This document shows, one piece after another, positions 44,742 through 55,423 of a DNA stretch of 64,000 bases. The notes beneath the pieces are model-generated. The model saw only the letters and a program-made list of their open reading frames with translations, was not told the DNA's origin and did no database searches. The position numbers and the translations under genes are program-made. Positions within the stretch are counted from its first letter, which is position 1. Every line of letters starts with the position of its first letter. Origin of the DNA: Apostichopus japonicus (taxonomy: Eukaryota > Echinodermata > Holothuroidea > Aspidochirotida > Stichopodidae). The DNA is taken from contig NC_092577.1 in NCBI RefSeq assembly GCF_037975245.1, positions 25,169,398 through 25,233,397 of the forward strand. Reading direction: 5' to 3'.

Positions 44742-45407
44742 ATGACACCAGACACCTTATCCCTCGTCACCCTTAATGTGAATGGGATGAGGGGTACCCC
44801 CAAAAGGCGGCGGATTTTACAGTTCTGCAAGTTGCTCCAAGTGGATGTCGTCTTTTTGCAGGAGACCCACATATCTTGTGATAGTGATGTTCATCTTTGG
44901 TCCTTGGAGTGGGGAGGAGGTCTTTACGCCTCCTTTGGATCAGGGGCATCTTGCGGGACTAATTTTGGTGTCCCCAAAACTTTGTCATTGTGTGAGAAAA
45001 GCGGAGAAAGACCATGATGTGGTGTGCATACACTTAAGGCTCACGCGGGGTGAGTTGGTGGTGTGTAATGTGTATGCCCCCAACCGGCCAGCATGTAGGA
45101 AAGATTTTTTCACGGTCTTGCCATCCTTTGTACCGGGTAGGGCAAATTGTATCCTTGGGGGGGGGGGGCTTCAACTGCGTCCCTTACTCTGCTTTAGATA
45201 GACGTTCGAGGAAAGAGTCCCCCACTTGTACCACCGGCATGATTGAGCTAGGCTTGTTTGTCAAGCACCGAGATCTTGTGGATGTTTGGAGGTCCCAAAA
45301 TCCCCAGGTGGTTGCTTGTACGTTGCAGAAACCAGATGGATCAGTTTCATCCAGAGACAGGTTTTACGCCCCGCGCAAGTTTCCTCGATCTCGGTGCTCG
45401 GTTATTT
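44742..45407 (+). pseudogene. LINE B3 ORF2 N-terminal part: APE endonuclease
   Basis: ATG at 44742 (MTPDTLSLVTLNVNGMRGTP). Endonuclease motifs LQETH, NVYAPNRPACRKDF and a damaged GGDFN (poly-G expansion near 45161) follow, then DVWRSQNPQVVACT and RSRCSVI at the transposon boundary. The continuation CPLSDHDALVLRLQLPESFH is at 52991. Several frameshifts. Confidence 0.8.
45405..45407 (+). repeat. 3-bp target duplication (TTT), left
   Basis: TTT before the left inverted repeat, repeated at 52988-52990. Comparison with the uninterrupted LINE B1 copy (4296-4345, minus strand) shows the site is otherwise contiguous. Confidence 0.75.
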
Positions 45408-45423
45408 TAGACCATGGGATGAT
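45408..45423 (+). repeat. left terminal inverted repeat
   Basis: TAGACCATGGGATGAT; exact inverse at 52972-52987. Pairing stops at base 17. Confidence 0.9.
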
Positions 45424-45589
45424 GTGGATTATCTTCTTGTTTTGTGAATATTTCAGGGCAGGACGACAACAATACATTAAAATATATTGTTTTAAAAATG
45501 TTACAAGAAACTGAATGTTGTTTTGATTAAAATCTGCTCAAACGGTTTAAATATGATAAAATGTATGATTATTAGCAACATTCTATTGT

Positions 45590-45627
45590 CCAATCACATG
45601 CCATGTAAGAATACGACAATCCAATCA
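45590..45627 (+). promoter_or_regulatory. two CCAATCA boxes upstream of transposon gene
   Basis: CCAATCA at 45590-45596 and 45621-45627, 82-119 bp before the start codon. CCAAT boxes at this distance are typical of animal promoters. No convincing TATA box; the start codon has a strong Kozak context (TCACCATGG). Confidence 0.4.
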
Positions 45628-45708
45628 CAGCGAAGCTCTCATGTAGTAACATTTTATTTACAACCTAGCATATAGCATAGCACAGTAGGTCTATATGTGT
45701 TAGTCACC

Positions 45709-48700
45709 ATGGCAGCTACGCCACACGCGGAGAACGAATTGTCTCCTAAATTTTGCTGTATGCACGTCGTAACTAATACTAAACAGAGTTTGACACCTTT
45801 CAAAATTAAGAGCTGGTCGAAATTCATAGAATGCCAAAGTCGGTGGCAAAACTTAGACTGTTTCGTGGGTGAAATTGCCAGGCGAACTACACAACAGTTT
45901 GGCCTGAGCCTAACACAAACGGAGCCTAATGTTATACCCGGGTCTGGTTATCACCGTGAGTGTTACCAGAAATTTTGTAACGTACGAAGGTTACAGACAG
46001 CAGAAAGCAAGAGAAGAAAATTGCAGACAGATGAAGGTATGTAGGCCCATGTATAAAATTAGGGATTTTGTACGATCACTATGCTAGCCTGGAGCATAGG
46101 GTCGACCTATGCTATGGTACTCAAAACTTGAAGCTAGGCCTAACTAGTCTGCAGTGGTTAAGTGAGAGTAACTCCATGTTGACTGCATATTTTCAGTGGA
46201 GGACTGAGTCACAGCTAGTGAAGCAGTGCCCTTTTATCTTGCTGGGAAACAATGGGGGTGGGTAATACTCAGCCGATCATTGGTCATGAATGGAAAAAAG
46301 CTGAATTTTTCATTGTATTTTTAGTGGAGGACAGAGTGACAGCACTTGATGTTTTGTGATGTCTGACTAAATTAATAATAAAGTTTTTCAAATCGAATGC
46401 AGGGCTGCGTTTTCCACGGTTGAGATCATATGGTTTTAGGATACCGTAACATTTATATAGTTTCTCACCCAGGGGGAAAAATGATCAAAACTAGCCCACA
46501 CGTAGCAAATTACTTCAAACTGCTGACTTCAATACATCACAAAGATCTTAAAACCAAGGAGCTACCATGAGTGGGGGTGGGGAGGGGGCTTGCATCACAG
46601 CCCCAACCTTTTGCCTTGTTGAACATTTGTTTGATTTCACAGTTTCTGAAAGTGGTTGTTGGCCCATTTGGGTACATATGGTCCATAGTGGGATAGTTTA
46701 CTCTTAGGTTTTAATCATCATGTAGCTTAGGCTGGTAGTTAATCCTCGGCTAAAGATACTCAGATGCTAGGAAAGTTAAACATAGGCCAAGAGGTAAAGT
46801 CCTGTCAACACAATCATTTATTAAGTCCCATAGTGTCTTAAGAGGAGTGGAAGTTGGGAGAGTTTGTTGTTCCAGTCATTTCTGGTTGGAAGTGGTGAGC
46901 TATATGGTATCTGGTTCTAATAGACACCTTACTTAATTTTTCACACAGATGCTGATATTGAGTCTGATTGCGGTAATGAAGGGGACTCCTCAGTACTTTT
47001 ACAGGCATCAAGCAGTGGTTCAAAGGTCTTGCGGTCCAGTTTCAAAACTCCACAGCATGATAAACAACGAAAAGATGTGCTCTCGAATGTGTGTCTGATT
47101 TGTCAGAAAGATGCATATCTCAAGACTATAACTGGAGCTAGAAGTAAAGTAAAGTTAACGACCTGTGAAAGGAAAGAGGCACACATTTTGCTGGAAGCTG
47201 CACGACTCCATGGTGATCACAGGATCCTACTGCAGATCGAACACAAAGATTTAGTTGCAATCGGAGTCCGTTACCATAACAAATGTTATCGTAACTTTAC
47301 ACGTGGTGTCATTGAAATGAAGTCAACAGCTGAGAAGGAAAGCAAATTTGAACCATCATTCAAAGTTTTTGCAGAGTCAATTGTAACAGCCCGCCTTATT
47401 AAAGGCCAGGAAATCCTCCGTCTCAAGACTCTTAATGTGTTGTTTCGTCAAATAGTCAAGAACACACAGGCTCTTGATGCTTCACATTTCACAACACAAC
47501 GACTGAAGGTTCAGTTGAGGACACGGTTTCATAATCTGGTGTTTGTGAAACCATCGAAAAGGTTTGAAAGTGAAATTGTCTATGCCAAAGATATTAATGT
47601 AGATAACATTGTTGAGAGAGTAGCAGAACAATTCCAAACTCCCATTTCAGAATGCAGCACTACTACTTCTGATGAGTCGGATGCACGTACCATAGATGCC
47701 ACAGCAGATGACTACACTAGACTGAGAACATTGTATCATGCATCACAGGTATAGTGATCGTCTTCTGTATTCCCTCTATCAATTTTATTCTGTCTTTCCA
47801 TTTGTCTGCAAAATCTTCTTCAAATTGATGCTACTGTATAAATAAGGGCATTTATGAATTATGAAAAATCTATGATTACTGTATGATGGACTATCAGGGG
47901 TGTACCATCATTGATCTTTTCACTATCATGTAAACCCAAGAATTTTGAACTATTAACAAATTTGGCATTTCAAGTTTCTCAATTGGGATTCGTTCAAATT
48001 GCAGTCATTGGTTTCACAAATGAGCACGTAAACGTGAGGAGAAAATAAAGTGCAATTTCAATAGTATGATTGTGGAGTAGGATGATCACTTAAAAAAGTA
48101 TCCTCGATAATTATCTACCCTGCTCTTCTCGACAATATGAACTGTAAAATAATACACACCATCCCAATTATCTGATACTGATTATAGTCAATGTCGTTGA
48201 AGCCCATGATCTCCCTATGTTTTACCACCGAACTGTTCAAATCTGACTACTTTCTAAACATTTGATCCTAAAACCACCCCCATCTCCTACGCATTTGATT
48301 AGAGCATAACATCATTATAAGTGTTTGCATCGGGTACCCTGGTACCGGACCATCACGTCACTGCCCCGATCCTTTTTTGTTACTGTAAATTTTGAAATTT
48401 TTCACATCCGGGTGGTGCCGGGCACTGTATCGGGGTGTGCTGGGCCATACTGGGCATGGAAGAAAAAACTAATCATTATATAACAGACATATCTGGCATT
48501 ACTATTTACTTATTATATTTGTATTACTTTATATTTCATAGATCATTAAAAGTATACTACAAAATACAACTAGTGCTCCTCGATGGCCTCCAACTGCAGA
48601 TGACCTGACCATAGATGCAGCAAGAAACATAGTGCCAGTACCACTTTTCAATTTCTTGACTTGGTGTGTAGGCTTTTCCGATGAAGCAGAGTTGACTGAC

Positions 48701-51700
48701 CAGGTTTGCATTTCTGAAGATAATAACCAGCGTATACTTTCCCTTGCACAGGATTTATTGTATACAAGTAAGAAAGGGTGCATTCTTCTGCCAAAGCATT
48801 CATCATTAGCTATGACTATTCGTCATATGACAGGTTCAGCTCGACTAATTGGAATGCTTAACAGATTCGGTCACTGTGTTAGCCATTCAATGGTGCTGGA
48901 ACATGACACAGCTCTAGCTGAAAGCCAACTGAAGAGGGGAGACGATGCTTTGCCTGATGGTGTACAAGACTGTTTCACTACCTTAGTGTGGGATAATAAC
49001 GACTTTGGTGAGGAAACCATATCCGGTAAAGGAACTACTCACAATACTAACGGTATCCTAATACAGAGAAACCAACCCATGATTCAGGAACATGAGGCTC
49101 CAGATAGTATTCCCAAATCAAGGAGAAGGTCTATTAATCCACCAGATTCAGATATTACTCCTTACTTTGGTGCAACGAAGAAAGGTCCCACCCCTGGAGG
49201 CATTGACGTTGACATCAAGGATGAGACCTATCATCCAGCCCAAGATGAAGCATACAACCTGGATGTTACATTTAACCTATCACGGTTACCACATCACAAT
49301 GGATCACTACTACCTAGCTGGACAGGTTACAACACACTACTACGATCTAACAATGTTCCTGTTAAGTCTAACATATTCTACCTACCTGTGATAGATGCAA
49401 GTCCTACAGAAAACAGTACTATCTACACCATTCTGTTGAAGAGTGTAAGAATCGCAGATATACTACAACAGGAATCACTTGTTGTTGTAGTGGATCAGGC
49501 TGTATACTGCAAACTACAACAGATCAGATGGCAGAATCCACATTTCATGAAACGAATTGTAGTTCGACTGGGAGAGTTCCATACTTGCATGGCATTTCTT
49601 TGCTGTATAGGGAAACGATTTTCTGATGCTGGTCTTCGTGACATCCTTATCGAAGCGGAAGTAGTGGCTCAGGGGTCGATGAATGGTGTACTCTCTGGAC
49701 ATCATTATAATAGAAGTCTCAGAGCTCATAAAATTGTCAGTGAAGCATTGGAGCACATGAGGTGGAATGCATTCTTGAACACACTAAATGATGACGAGCA
49801 GGCAAGTGCAACAGATGTGTTACTTCAACTGCAGGTGTCTTTTCCTGGTTCTGGTCATGCAGAGTTCCGGCAAAATAATGCCTATAAAGCTTTATTGGAG
49901 AAGTATGCCTTATTCATAGAATGTCAGTCCACTAAGCCAACGTTTAACTTCTGGTCTTCATACATAGACATGGTGCAATTGCTTCTTAGATTCATCCGTG
50001 GTACAAGGGAAGGAAATTGGTCTCTTCATCTGTCAACTGTTCGTTCTATGCTTCCATGGTTCTTTGCATATGATCATATCAACTATTCCCGTTACTTACC
50101 TATATATTGGCTGGAGATGCAACAACTCTCTTCAACTCATCCTGGAGTCTATGATGCTTTCATGGCCGGTGAATTTGTAGTGCAGCGGCAAGAGTATCAC
50201 GGTTTTGCAGGAATCGCTGCAGACCAGACGATAGAGCAGACAGTCAACAGGGAGTCGAAGATGAAAGGAGGCGTAGTCGGCCATACTACTAGTCAATCCT
50301 ATTTCCACAGATGGGTTCTTTCTCAGCATTTGAGAGCGGCAATTCAGGTCCAGTGTGAGTCCATGGTAGGGAAAGGTAATCAAAACAGAAATGCAAAAGA
50401 GTTAGATGCTACACGAATTGTCAGGGACAATGAATGTGTCCAGGCAGTGTGTGACACTTTGCACTGTATGCTTAATCCATTTGAAGAATCAGGACAACAA
50501 CTGCTACATATTACTTCCGGTGCTGTCGCACCCACAACTGTTGAGGAGCATTTATTAGGGGCAAGGTTAATCGGTGAAAAATCAGCATCAAATTTTTTCA
50601 AGGAGAGACTGCAAGAACTTCCACAAACCTTTGAAACGGTATAAACTTCAGTCTTTCTCCAGCATGGCCAAGACTACCAAGACAAAAATCAAGGGAGGGA
50701 AGGAAGTAGTTTTGAAGCAAGACAGAAATTTGTTTGCAAGATTGCTTATCATCTCACGACATAGAGAATTTAACTTACAAGATATTCTCAAGCACAGCAT
50801 CAATTCAGTCCCACTTCCACTCGCCAATGACAAGGGGGGTATCAACAAAACCAACAAGGCCAGCCTGATGAAATATATTGAATCAATTACTGAACCTCCC
50901 CCCGTTGTAACACAAATTCCACGACAGAGCATTTGGGTATTGGATGCTATGGCTCTCATTCAGGAGACAAATGTGAAAATGTTGTCTGGTATGACATTTG
51001 GAGAATTTGCTAAATATTTATTCAAGAAGGTGGTTACCATGGCTACAAGTGTGTTCTCAACAGCTGTTCATGTTGTCACTGACCGATACCCCGCCATAAG
51101 TATCAAGAATGCAGAAAGAGGTCGACGTTCAACTGGTGGTGTCGAACAGGTGAAGATATTTGGACCAAGACAAACAATTCCAAGCCAGTGGAAGAAATAT
51201 TTAGCAAGTGGCGACAACAAGGAGGCCTTAGTTGAATTCATATACCAAATGTGGACAACATATGATGCCGAATTGTTTGGAGAGGTGACAGTGTTCTTTG
51301 CGCATGGTGACTTGTGTCATTCCTTTCAAAACAAATCAGGAGAGCTCCAGGTACAGGCTGTACACCAGCTTAACTGCAGCCATGAAGAAGCCGACACGCG
51401 ACTTCTACTGCATTGTATGTATATAGCCGAGCACCCACCAACATCAACAGGAACCACCAATATAATCATCCGGAGCCCAGATACAGATGTCTTTGTGATA
51501 GCGACTGGTGTCTGCAGTGAGATGGATGCTAACATCATGTTTCATACTGGAAGAGGAGAAAAGATGCGCACAATAGACATTAAAGCTGTAGCAAGCAACC
51601 TAGGTTCTCAAATGACTGGGGCTTTAATTGGACTTCATTGCTTCACTGGGTGTGACTCGGTTAGTGCTTTTTTTGGGAAAGGCAAGTCGAAAGCTTTAAA

Positions 51701-52250
51701 ACTAGTTATGGCAGACACATCATACCAAGCTGGTTTCCAGAAATTGGGCCAAAGCTTCTGTGTCACAACTGAATTATGTCACCAATTGGAGGAATTTACA
51801 TGTAAGCTGTATGGTCAAGAGTGTGAAGAGGTCAATCTGGCAAGATATAACATGTTTCGGATGGACTGTAAGTTTGAAACATCTATGCCCCCAAACAAAG
51901 ACTCACTACATCAACACATTCTCAGAGCCAATTATCAATCAGCCATTCATCGACGTGCATTGCAACAAGTCCCTGATGTTCCAAGTCCTGTTAACCATGG
52001 TTGGAAACTAGAAAATGGCGAGCTGGCGATTCACTGGGGAGACCTATAACCTGCACCAGATGATCTGTTGGCTGCTACACAGTGTAGCTGCAAAAAAAGC
52101 AAATGCACGACAAGGCAGTGTGATTGTGTTAAAAGTTCTATTTCGTGCACAGACTTGTGCAAATGCTATAACTGCAACAACAAGGCGGATACTGATGAGG
52201 AGTTTGCTGATGATGTAAGCCCACAGGTGGAAGATTCAGATACAGAATAG
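45709..52250 (+). CDS. transposon multidomain protein: Cys/His modules, FEN1/XPG-like nuclease, CXC domain
   Basis: Three exons: 45709-46036, 46949-47748, 48542-52250, with GT-AG borders and matching phases; ~1,611 codons. Residues 1-109 include a Cys/His module ending YHRECYQKFC (81-90). A second module has CLIC (158-161) and YHNKCYRNF (218-226). The central region (377-1076) has conserved DQ (~694), GEFH (~720) and DQTIEQ (937-942), candidate acidic active-site residues. Residues ~1170-1430 carry all FEN1/XPG metal-site positions in order: LDAM, TDRY, HEEAD, SPDTD, GCD, then GKGK. A CXC domain (CSCKKSKC...CKCYNC, ~1557-1590) ends the protein. Two defects: an extra T at 50642 shifts the frame, and TAA at 52047-52049 precedes the CXC domain in frame. 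Likely the transposition protein (inference). Confidence 0.75.
46037..46948 (+). other. intron 1 of transposon gene
   Basis: GTATGT donor after 46036 and TTTTTCACACAG acceptor ending at 46948. Joining completes the Asp codon GAT and gives DADIESDCGNEGD in frame with exon 2. No feature inside. Confidence 0.7.
47749..48541 (+). other. intron 2 of transposon gene
   Basis: CAG|GTATAG donor after 47748, TATTTCATAG acceptor ending at 48541; phase 0 on both sides. Contains a GC-richer stretch near 48335-48455 with CCCGATCC / TCGGGGTG strings of unknown nature. Confidence 0.65.
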
Positions 52251-52334
52251 ATAAAGGTTGATGGGTGACAAATAGCAGGAACTTTTTGGAGTTAATTTGC
52301 ACGATGTGTATGTAAGCAAATGATTTTTAATCAA
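52251..52334 (+). other. transposon gene 3' flank
   Basis: Short non-coding stretch after the terminal TAG (52248-52250). No AATAAA signal is obvious before the tandem repeats. Confidence 0.4.
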
Positions 52335-52960
52335 ACCAATATAGGCTATACAAATTCATTTTTTATGTGGGGTGCCCCTTTAATTATTTAAGAAGCTAAT
52401 TAACCTTCCATCGAGCAAGTTCAGAGAAAAACAACTTCTTCCAAAATCAGCACCTTCAAAAAAAATCAGTTGCCAAATTTTAGCTCCTGTCTACAAATTT
52501 AATTTTTCATGTGGGGTTCCTCTTTAATTTATTGGGGAGCTAATTAACCTTTGATTGAGCAAGTTTGGAGGTGAGTAACACTCTTTTTCAAAATCTGCCC
52601 CTTAAAAAGTACTTACCTGACAATGTTCAGCTCCTGCCTATAAATTCAATTTTTAATAGGGAGTACTCCTTTAATTAACCAATTAGAGAGCTCATTAACT
52701 TTGATTGTGCAAGTTCAGAGAAAAAAAAATCACTTATTCAAAATGAGCCACTTCAAAAGTACTCTATTGCCCAATTTCAGCTCCTGCCTATAAATTCAAC
52801 TATTCATGTGGGGTTCTCCTTTAAATAATCAATTAACTTGTGATTGAGCAAGTTTAGAGAAAAACAACACATTTTTTCGAATTCAGCACCTTCGAAAGTA
52901 CTTGCTTGCCAAAATTCAGCTCCTGCGCAAAAAATATTCACAGAATTCAAAATCTAAGCA
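52335..52960 (+). repeat. four ~145-bp subterminal tandem repeats
   Basis: Diverged units with the shared block AATT(C/T)A..TTTT.ATGTGGGG..C.CC near 52352, 52495, 52642 and 52794 (spacing ~143-152 bp). Each carries CTAATTAACC, GATTGAGCAAGTT and CAGCTCCTG(C/T)CTA blocks. They sit between the gene and the right inverted repeat only. Confidence 0.8.
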
Positions 52961-52971
52961 TAATTTTGCCT

Positions 52972-52987
52972 ATCATCCCATGGTCTA
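52972..52987 (-). repeat. right terminal inverted repeat
   Basis: ATCATCCCATGGTCTA, exact inverse of 45408-45423. Confidence 0.9.
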
Positions 52988-53126
52988 TTTCATGTCCTTT
53001 ATCTGATCATGACGCACTTGTTTTGCGCTTGCAGCTGCCGGAGTCCTTTCATGTGGAGAAGGGACTTTGGCGGCTGAACACGGAAATTGTTAAAGAGCAA
53101 AATTTCAAGGAGCAATTTGTCGAGAC
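52988..53126 (+). mobile_element. LINE B copy 3, right part
   Basis: Begins with the TTT duplication and continues LINE B ORF2 endonuclease coding (CPLSDHDALVLRLQLPESFH, VEKGLWRLNTEIVKEQN). It ends at ~53126, where minus-strand LINE B sequence begins. Confidence 0.8.
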
Positions 53127-54055
53127 CACACAACCCTCACACCTCCCAACTAACTCACTCCAAATTTCATCCGGGGAACGCCGTCCCGATAGTCTACGAA
53201 AGGCAGTGTCGGGAAGCCGTGCATGGTCGGCCTCCATGCGCAACCTAATGTCACTTTGCACGAGGGGGACAACATCCTCTGCCCTCCAGACGTCCCCATC
53301 GAAAACTAGGCGGCATGTGCTGATGACAAGCGGCAAACAACAACAGCAGATCTCTAACCCAGGTTGGGCACACAGGGGGCAACAAACCATACAAAACTAA
53401 ATCACTACTAATGGCCCACTGTGTGCAACCAACAACACCAATAACGAAGGCGTCAAACCATTCCCACACCAAAGGGACACTCCAGCAAAAGGTGTTGCAT
53501 AGTCTCGATGGCTTTACAGATGGCTTGACAAATCCCATCACCTAATCGCTTGTTTCTTCTGTTGGCCTTTGGGTCCGTGTCCTTTTCGCGTCACGTCTAA
53601 CGCTGCGTTAGTGAGAGATTGATGGGATTCACTTGTTGTTTTACAGACTGGGATTGGTTTTGTTTCTGTTGACCTTTGGTCCGTGTCCGTTTTCTTAGCA
53701 CGTAAAAAGCACAAACCCATCACCTATGTGATGAGGACCCCATGTGCAATCCTCAACGCCAAGTCCCGGAGACGGCTATCTAGTGACTTACAACACACAG
53801 ACCGCCACACATCTGGAGAGATGGCGGTTTGGCAAGCCGACGGGCACACAGGCGCGAGCATTGAACGAAACAATGGTGGGTAATAACACAGAGGGGGCCA
53901 CGTTTAGCAGCCCTTTGGTCTTGGACTTGTTAAGTCTGGCACCAGTAGCCTCTTGGAAGGTGGCCAAAACGTTCGATATAGGCTTGAAGGAGGCGAGGTC
54001 CGACACAATACAAGTGACGTCATCGGCATACAACGAATACACACTGAGTTCACTG
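53127..54055 (-). mobile_element. LINE B copy 4, rearranged fragment
   Basis: Minus-strand LINE B: RT catalytic box YADDVTCIVSDLASF and ATFQEATGARLNKSKTKG (near 54040-53920), a deletion, the C-terminal region, and 3' UTR matching 2087-2400. It contains a plus-strand LINE B tail at 53545-53710. With the preceding plus-strand piece it forms a head-to-head inverted arrangement. Confidence 0.75.
53545..53710 (+). mobile_element. LINE B 3'-end insertion inside LINE B4
   Basis: 166-bp 5'-truncated LINE B tail ending TTAGCACGTAAAAAGC, flanked by ACAAATCCCATCACCTA (53528-53544) and ACAAACCCATCACCTA (53711-53726), a target duplication with one indel. It has two similar blocks (GTTGGCCTTTGGGTCCGTGT near 53559 and GTTGACCTTTGGTCCGTGTC near 53668). 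Confidence 0.85.
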
Positions 54056-54900
54056 AGTTTTTGTTCTGCTAGCAGTTCTGCAGTCAGTCACTAAGATAGG
54101 AACTCCTCGTCCACGCTTTCCCCTCACCAATAGCATTGTGAGTTTCAGGTTTATCTTCCCAGACATCACGGCCGAGAATGTTAAGAATTGTTGAATTTCA
54201 TCATGAATGCGCATGGTGCTGGAGATTTGATTGGTGTAGTCCTTAACAGTGAGCTGTTCCACTCCTCGGGACGTAAGCGCTTATAGAAGATGACCAACAC
54301 CAAAGTAACAGAGGCAAACTGTTTTTATGCTTCTGGAGATGTAAAACATTCATAAGAAGCCTTCAGCTTTGCTTCCTCACGCTGTAAGGAATGTGTTGAA
54401 AGCCATACAGTATTCTGTCAACGGCAGCAATTTGGGGCGTTCCGTTTGTGTTCTTGACTTTGTCTGTGTGCTGAAGCGGTTACTCGCCCTTTTCACTCCG
54501 TTGCTCTTAAGTGGATAAAGTCGTCAACTGCTGTTTTACTTTTACTCATCTGCAGCTTCATATGGTCATTCTTTACTACCGAAGCCAAGTCTGTTCGTCG
54601 TATCCGGACACCTTTTTGGTGCACTTGACGACCACATCAAACTTCAATGGATGGACAAGGTAAGGTCTCTTGCTGTTTGATTTTTTTCTGTCCAGATCAC
54701 GGGCATGTTGAAAAACTTTGGCAATACTCCGCATTTTTTCTGTTGCCTTTCTTGTGGATTTACTGACATGAAGAATATTCTGCCCGACTTGCGATATATA
54801 ATTGTCATTCCTGACGATCAGTGAGAGGTGGTCCATTGCCATGCTATGGAAGCACTCAGACAGATCTCCAGAAATGTCCTTAAAAGCAATCATCTTCTGC
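54056..54900 (-). pseudogene. tyrosine-recombinase-like (Crypton/DIRS-type) protein remnant
   Basis: Minus strand reads DLSECF..MAMDHLSLIVRND, EKMRSIAKVFQHARDL, HPLKFDVVVKCTKKVSGYDE (54893-54576). After gaps come LTVKDYTNQISSTMRIHDEI and VRGKRGRGVPILVTD (54262-54062). The order matches a large invertebrate family of element-borne proteins (xxRMDxISxxVRND..., KF..VV.A.KKL.GFDE, RGKRGRPVPVLL) whose C-terminus is a tyrosine recombinase. The catalytic Arg-His-Arg-Tyr end is missing; the reading stops at the LINE B4 junction near 54056. Family assignment is from memory of motif style, moderate confidence. Confidence 0.5.
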
Positions 54901-55423
54901 CTTTTCTAACATGTTTGCTATTAGCAGAACTACAACTGAGATCCCGTACTTAGCAAGTTTTGCTATGTATCCACGGGGAATCTGCGTGGGGCTTATCATG
55001 ATTATCTGTGGGTCTCTTTTGGACAACTTGGTAATTGGTAACCAAGTGTGTTATGTTTATGGTTCCCCCAATACTACGAATTTTCCGACATTCCTATCTA
55101 ATGTCCTGCACATGATCTTTGGAAATACTGCTGAACGGACAGTAGCAGAATTTACCACCAGTGACACTAGTATCTATAAAAGGTACTGACACAGCCCCCT
55201 CTCTGTCAGGATTTGTCCCTCCCTGCAGCCTGAGCAGTAAAATGTTCTTGTTTTTCTGAAATATAACAAATATTACAATGCACTCCATGTTGTTGACTTA
55301 AGGCTAAAAATATGAAGTTTCCCCCCCCCCCAAAAAAAAATCTCTGCTGGTATGATTTTTGTATGGATAAATTTTACGCATTAACAGTCACCAATGTAAT
55401 TGAGATTTGAAACATTAATTCCA
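54901..55423. other. non-coding interval
   Basis: No supported gene. Poly-C/poly-A tract at 55321-55340. It may include the N-terminal part of the recombinase-like remnant, but no zinc-finger motif is readable. Confidence 0.4.

Larger units (their letters stand above)
43751..45407 (+). mobile_element. LINE B copy 3, left part
   Basis: 5'-truncated LINE B on the plus strand, starting inside ORF1. It is interrupted at 45407 by the 7.6-kb DNA transposon and resumes at 52991. ORF1 remnant 43751-44725, ORF2 from 44742. Confidence 0.88.
45408..52987 (+). mobile_element. Academ-like DNA transposon, 7,580 bp, complete ends
   Basis: Perfect 16-bp terminal inverted repeats TAGACCATGGGATGAT (45408-45423; inverse 52972-52987) with a TTT duplication on each side, inserted in LINE B3. 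It carries one spliced gene (45709-52250), a short promoter region and ~145-bp tandem subterminal repeats on the right (52335-52960). The protein has no retroviral or common DDE family signature that I can name with certainty. The FEN1/XPG-type nuclease and 3-bp duplication fit the Academ superfamily as I know it. Unlike its neighbours it is nearly intact, so it is a young insertion. Confidence 0.82.

Noticed and set aside
45709..52250. Single-copy host gene rather than a transposon gene
   Set aside because: It lies wholly between perfect inverted repeats with a TTT duplication, inside a LINE that is continuous without it.
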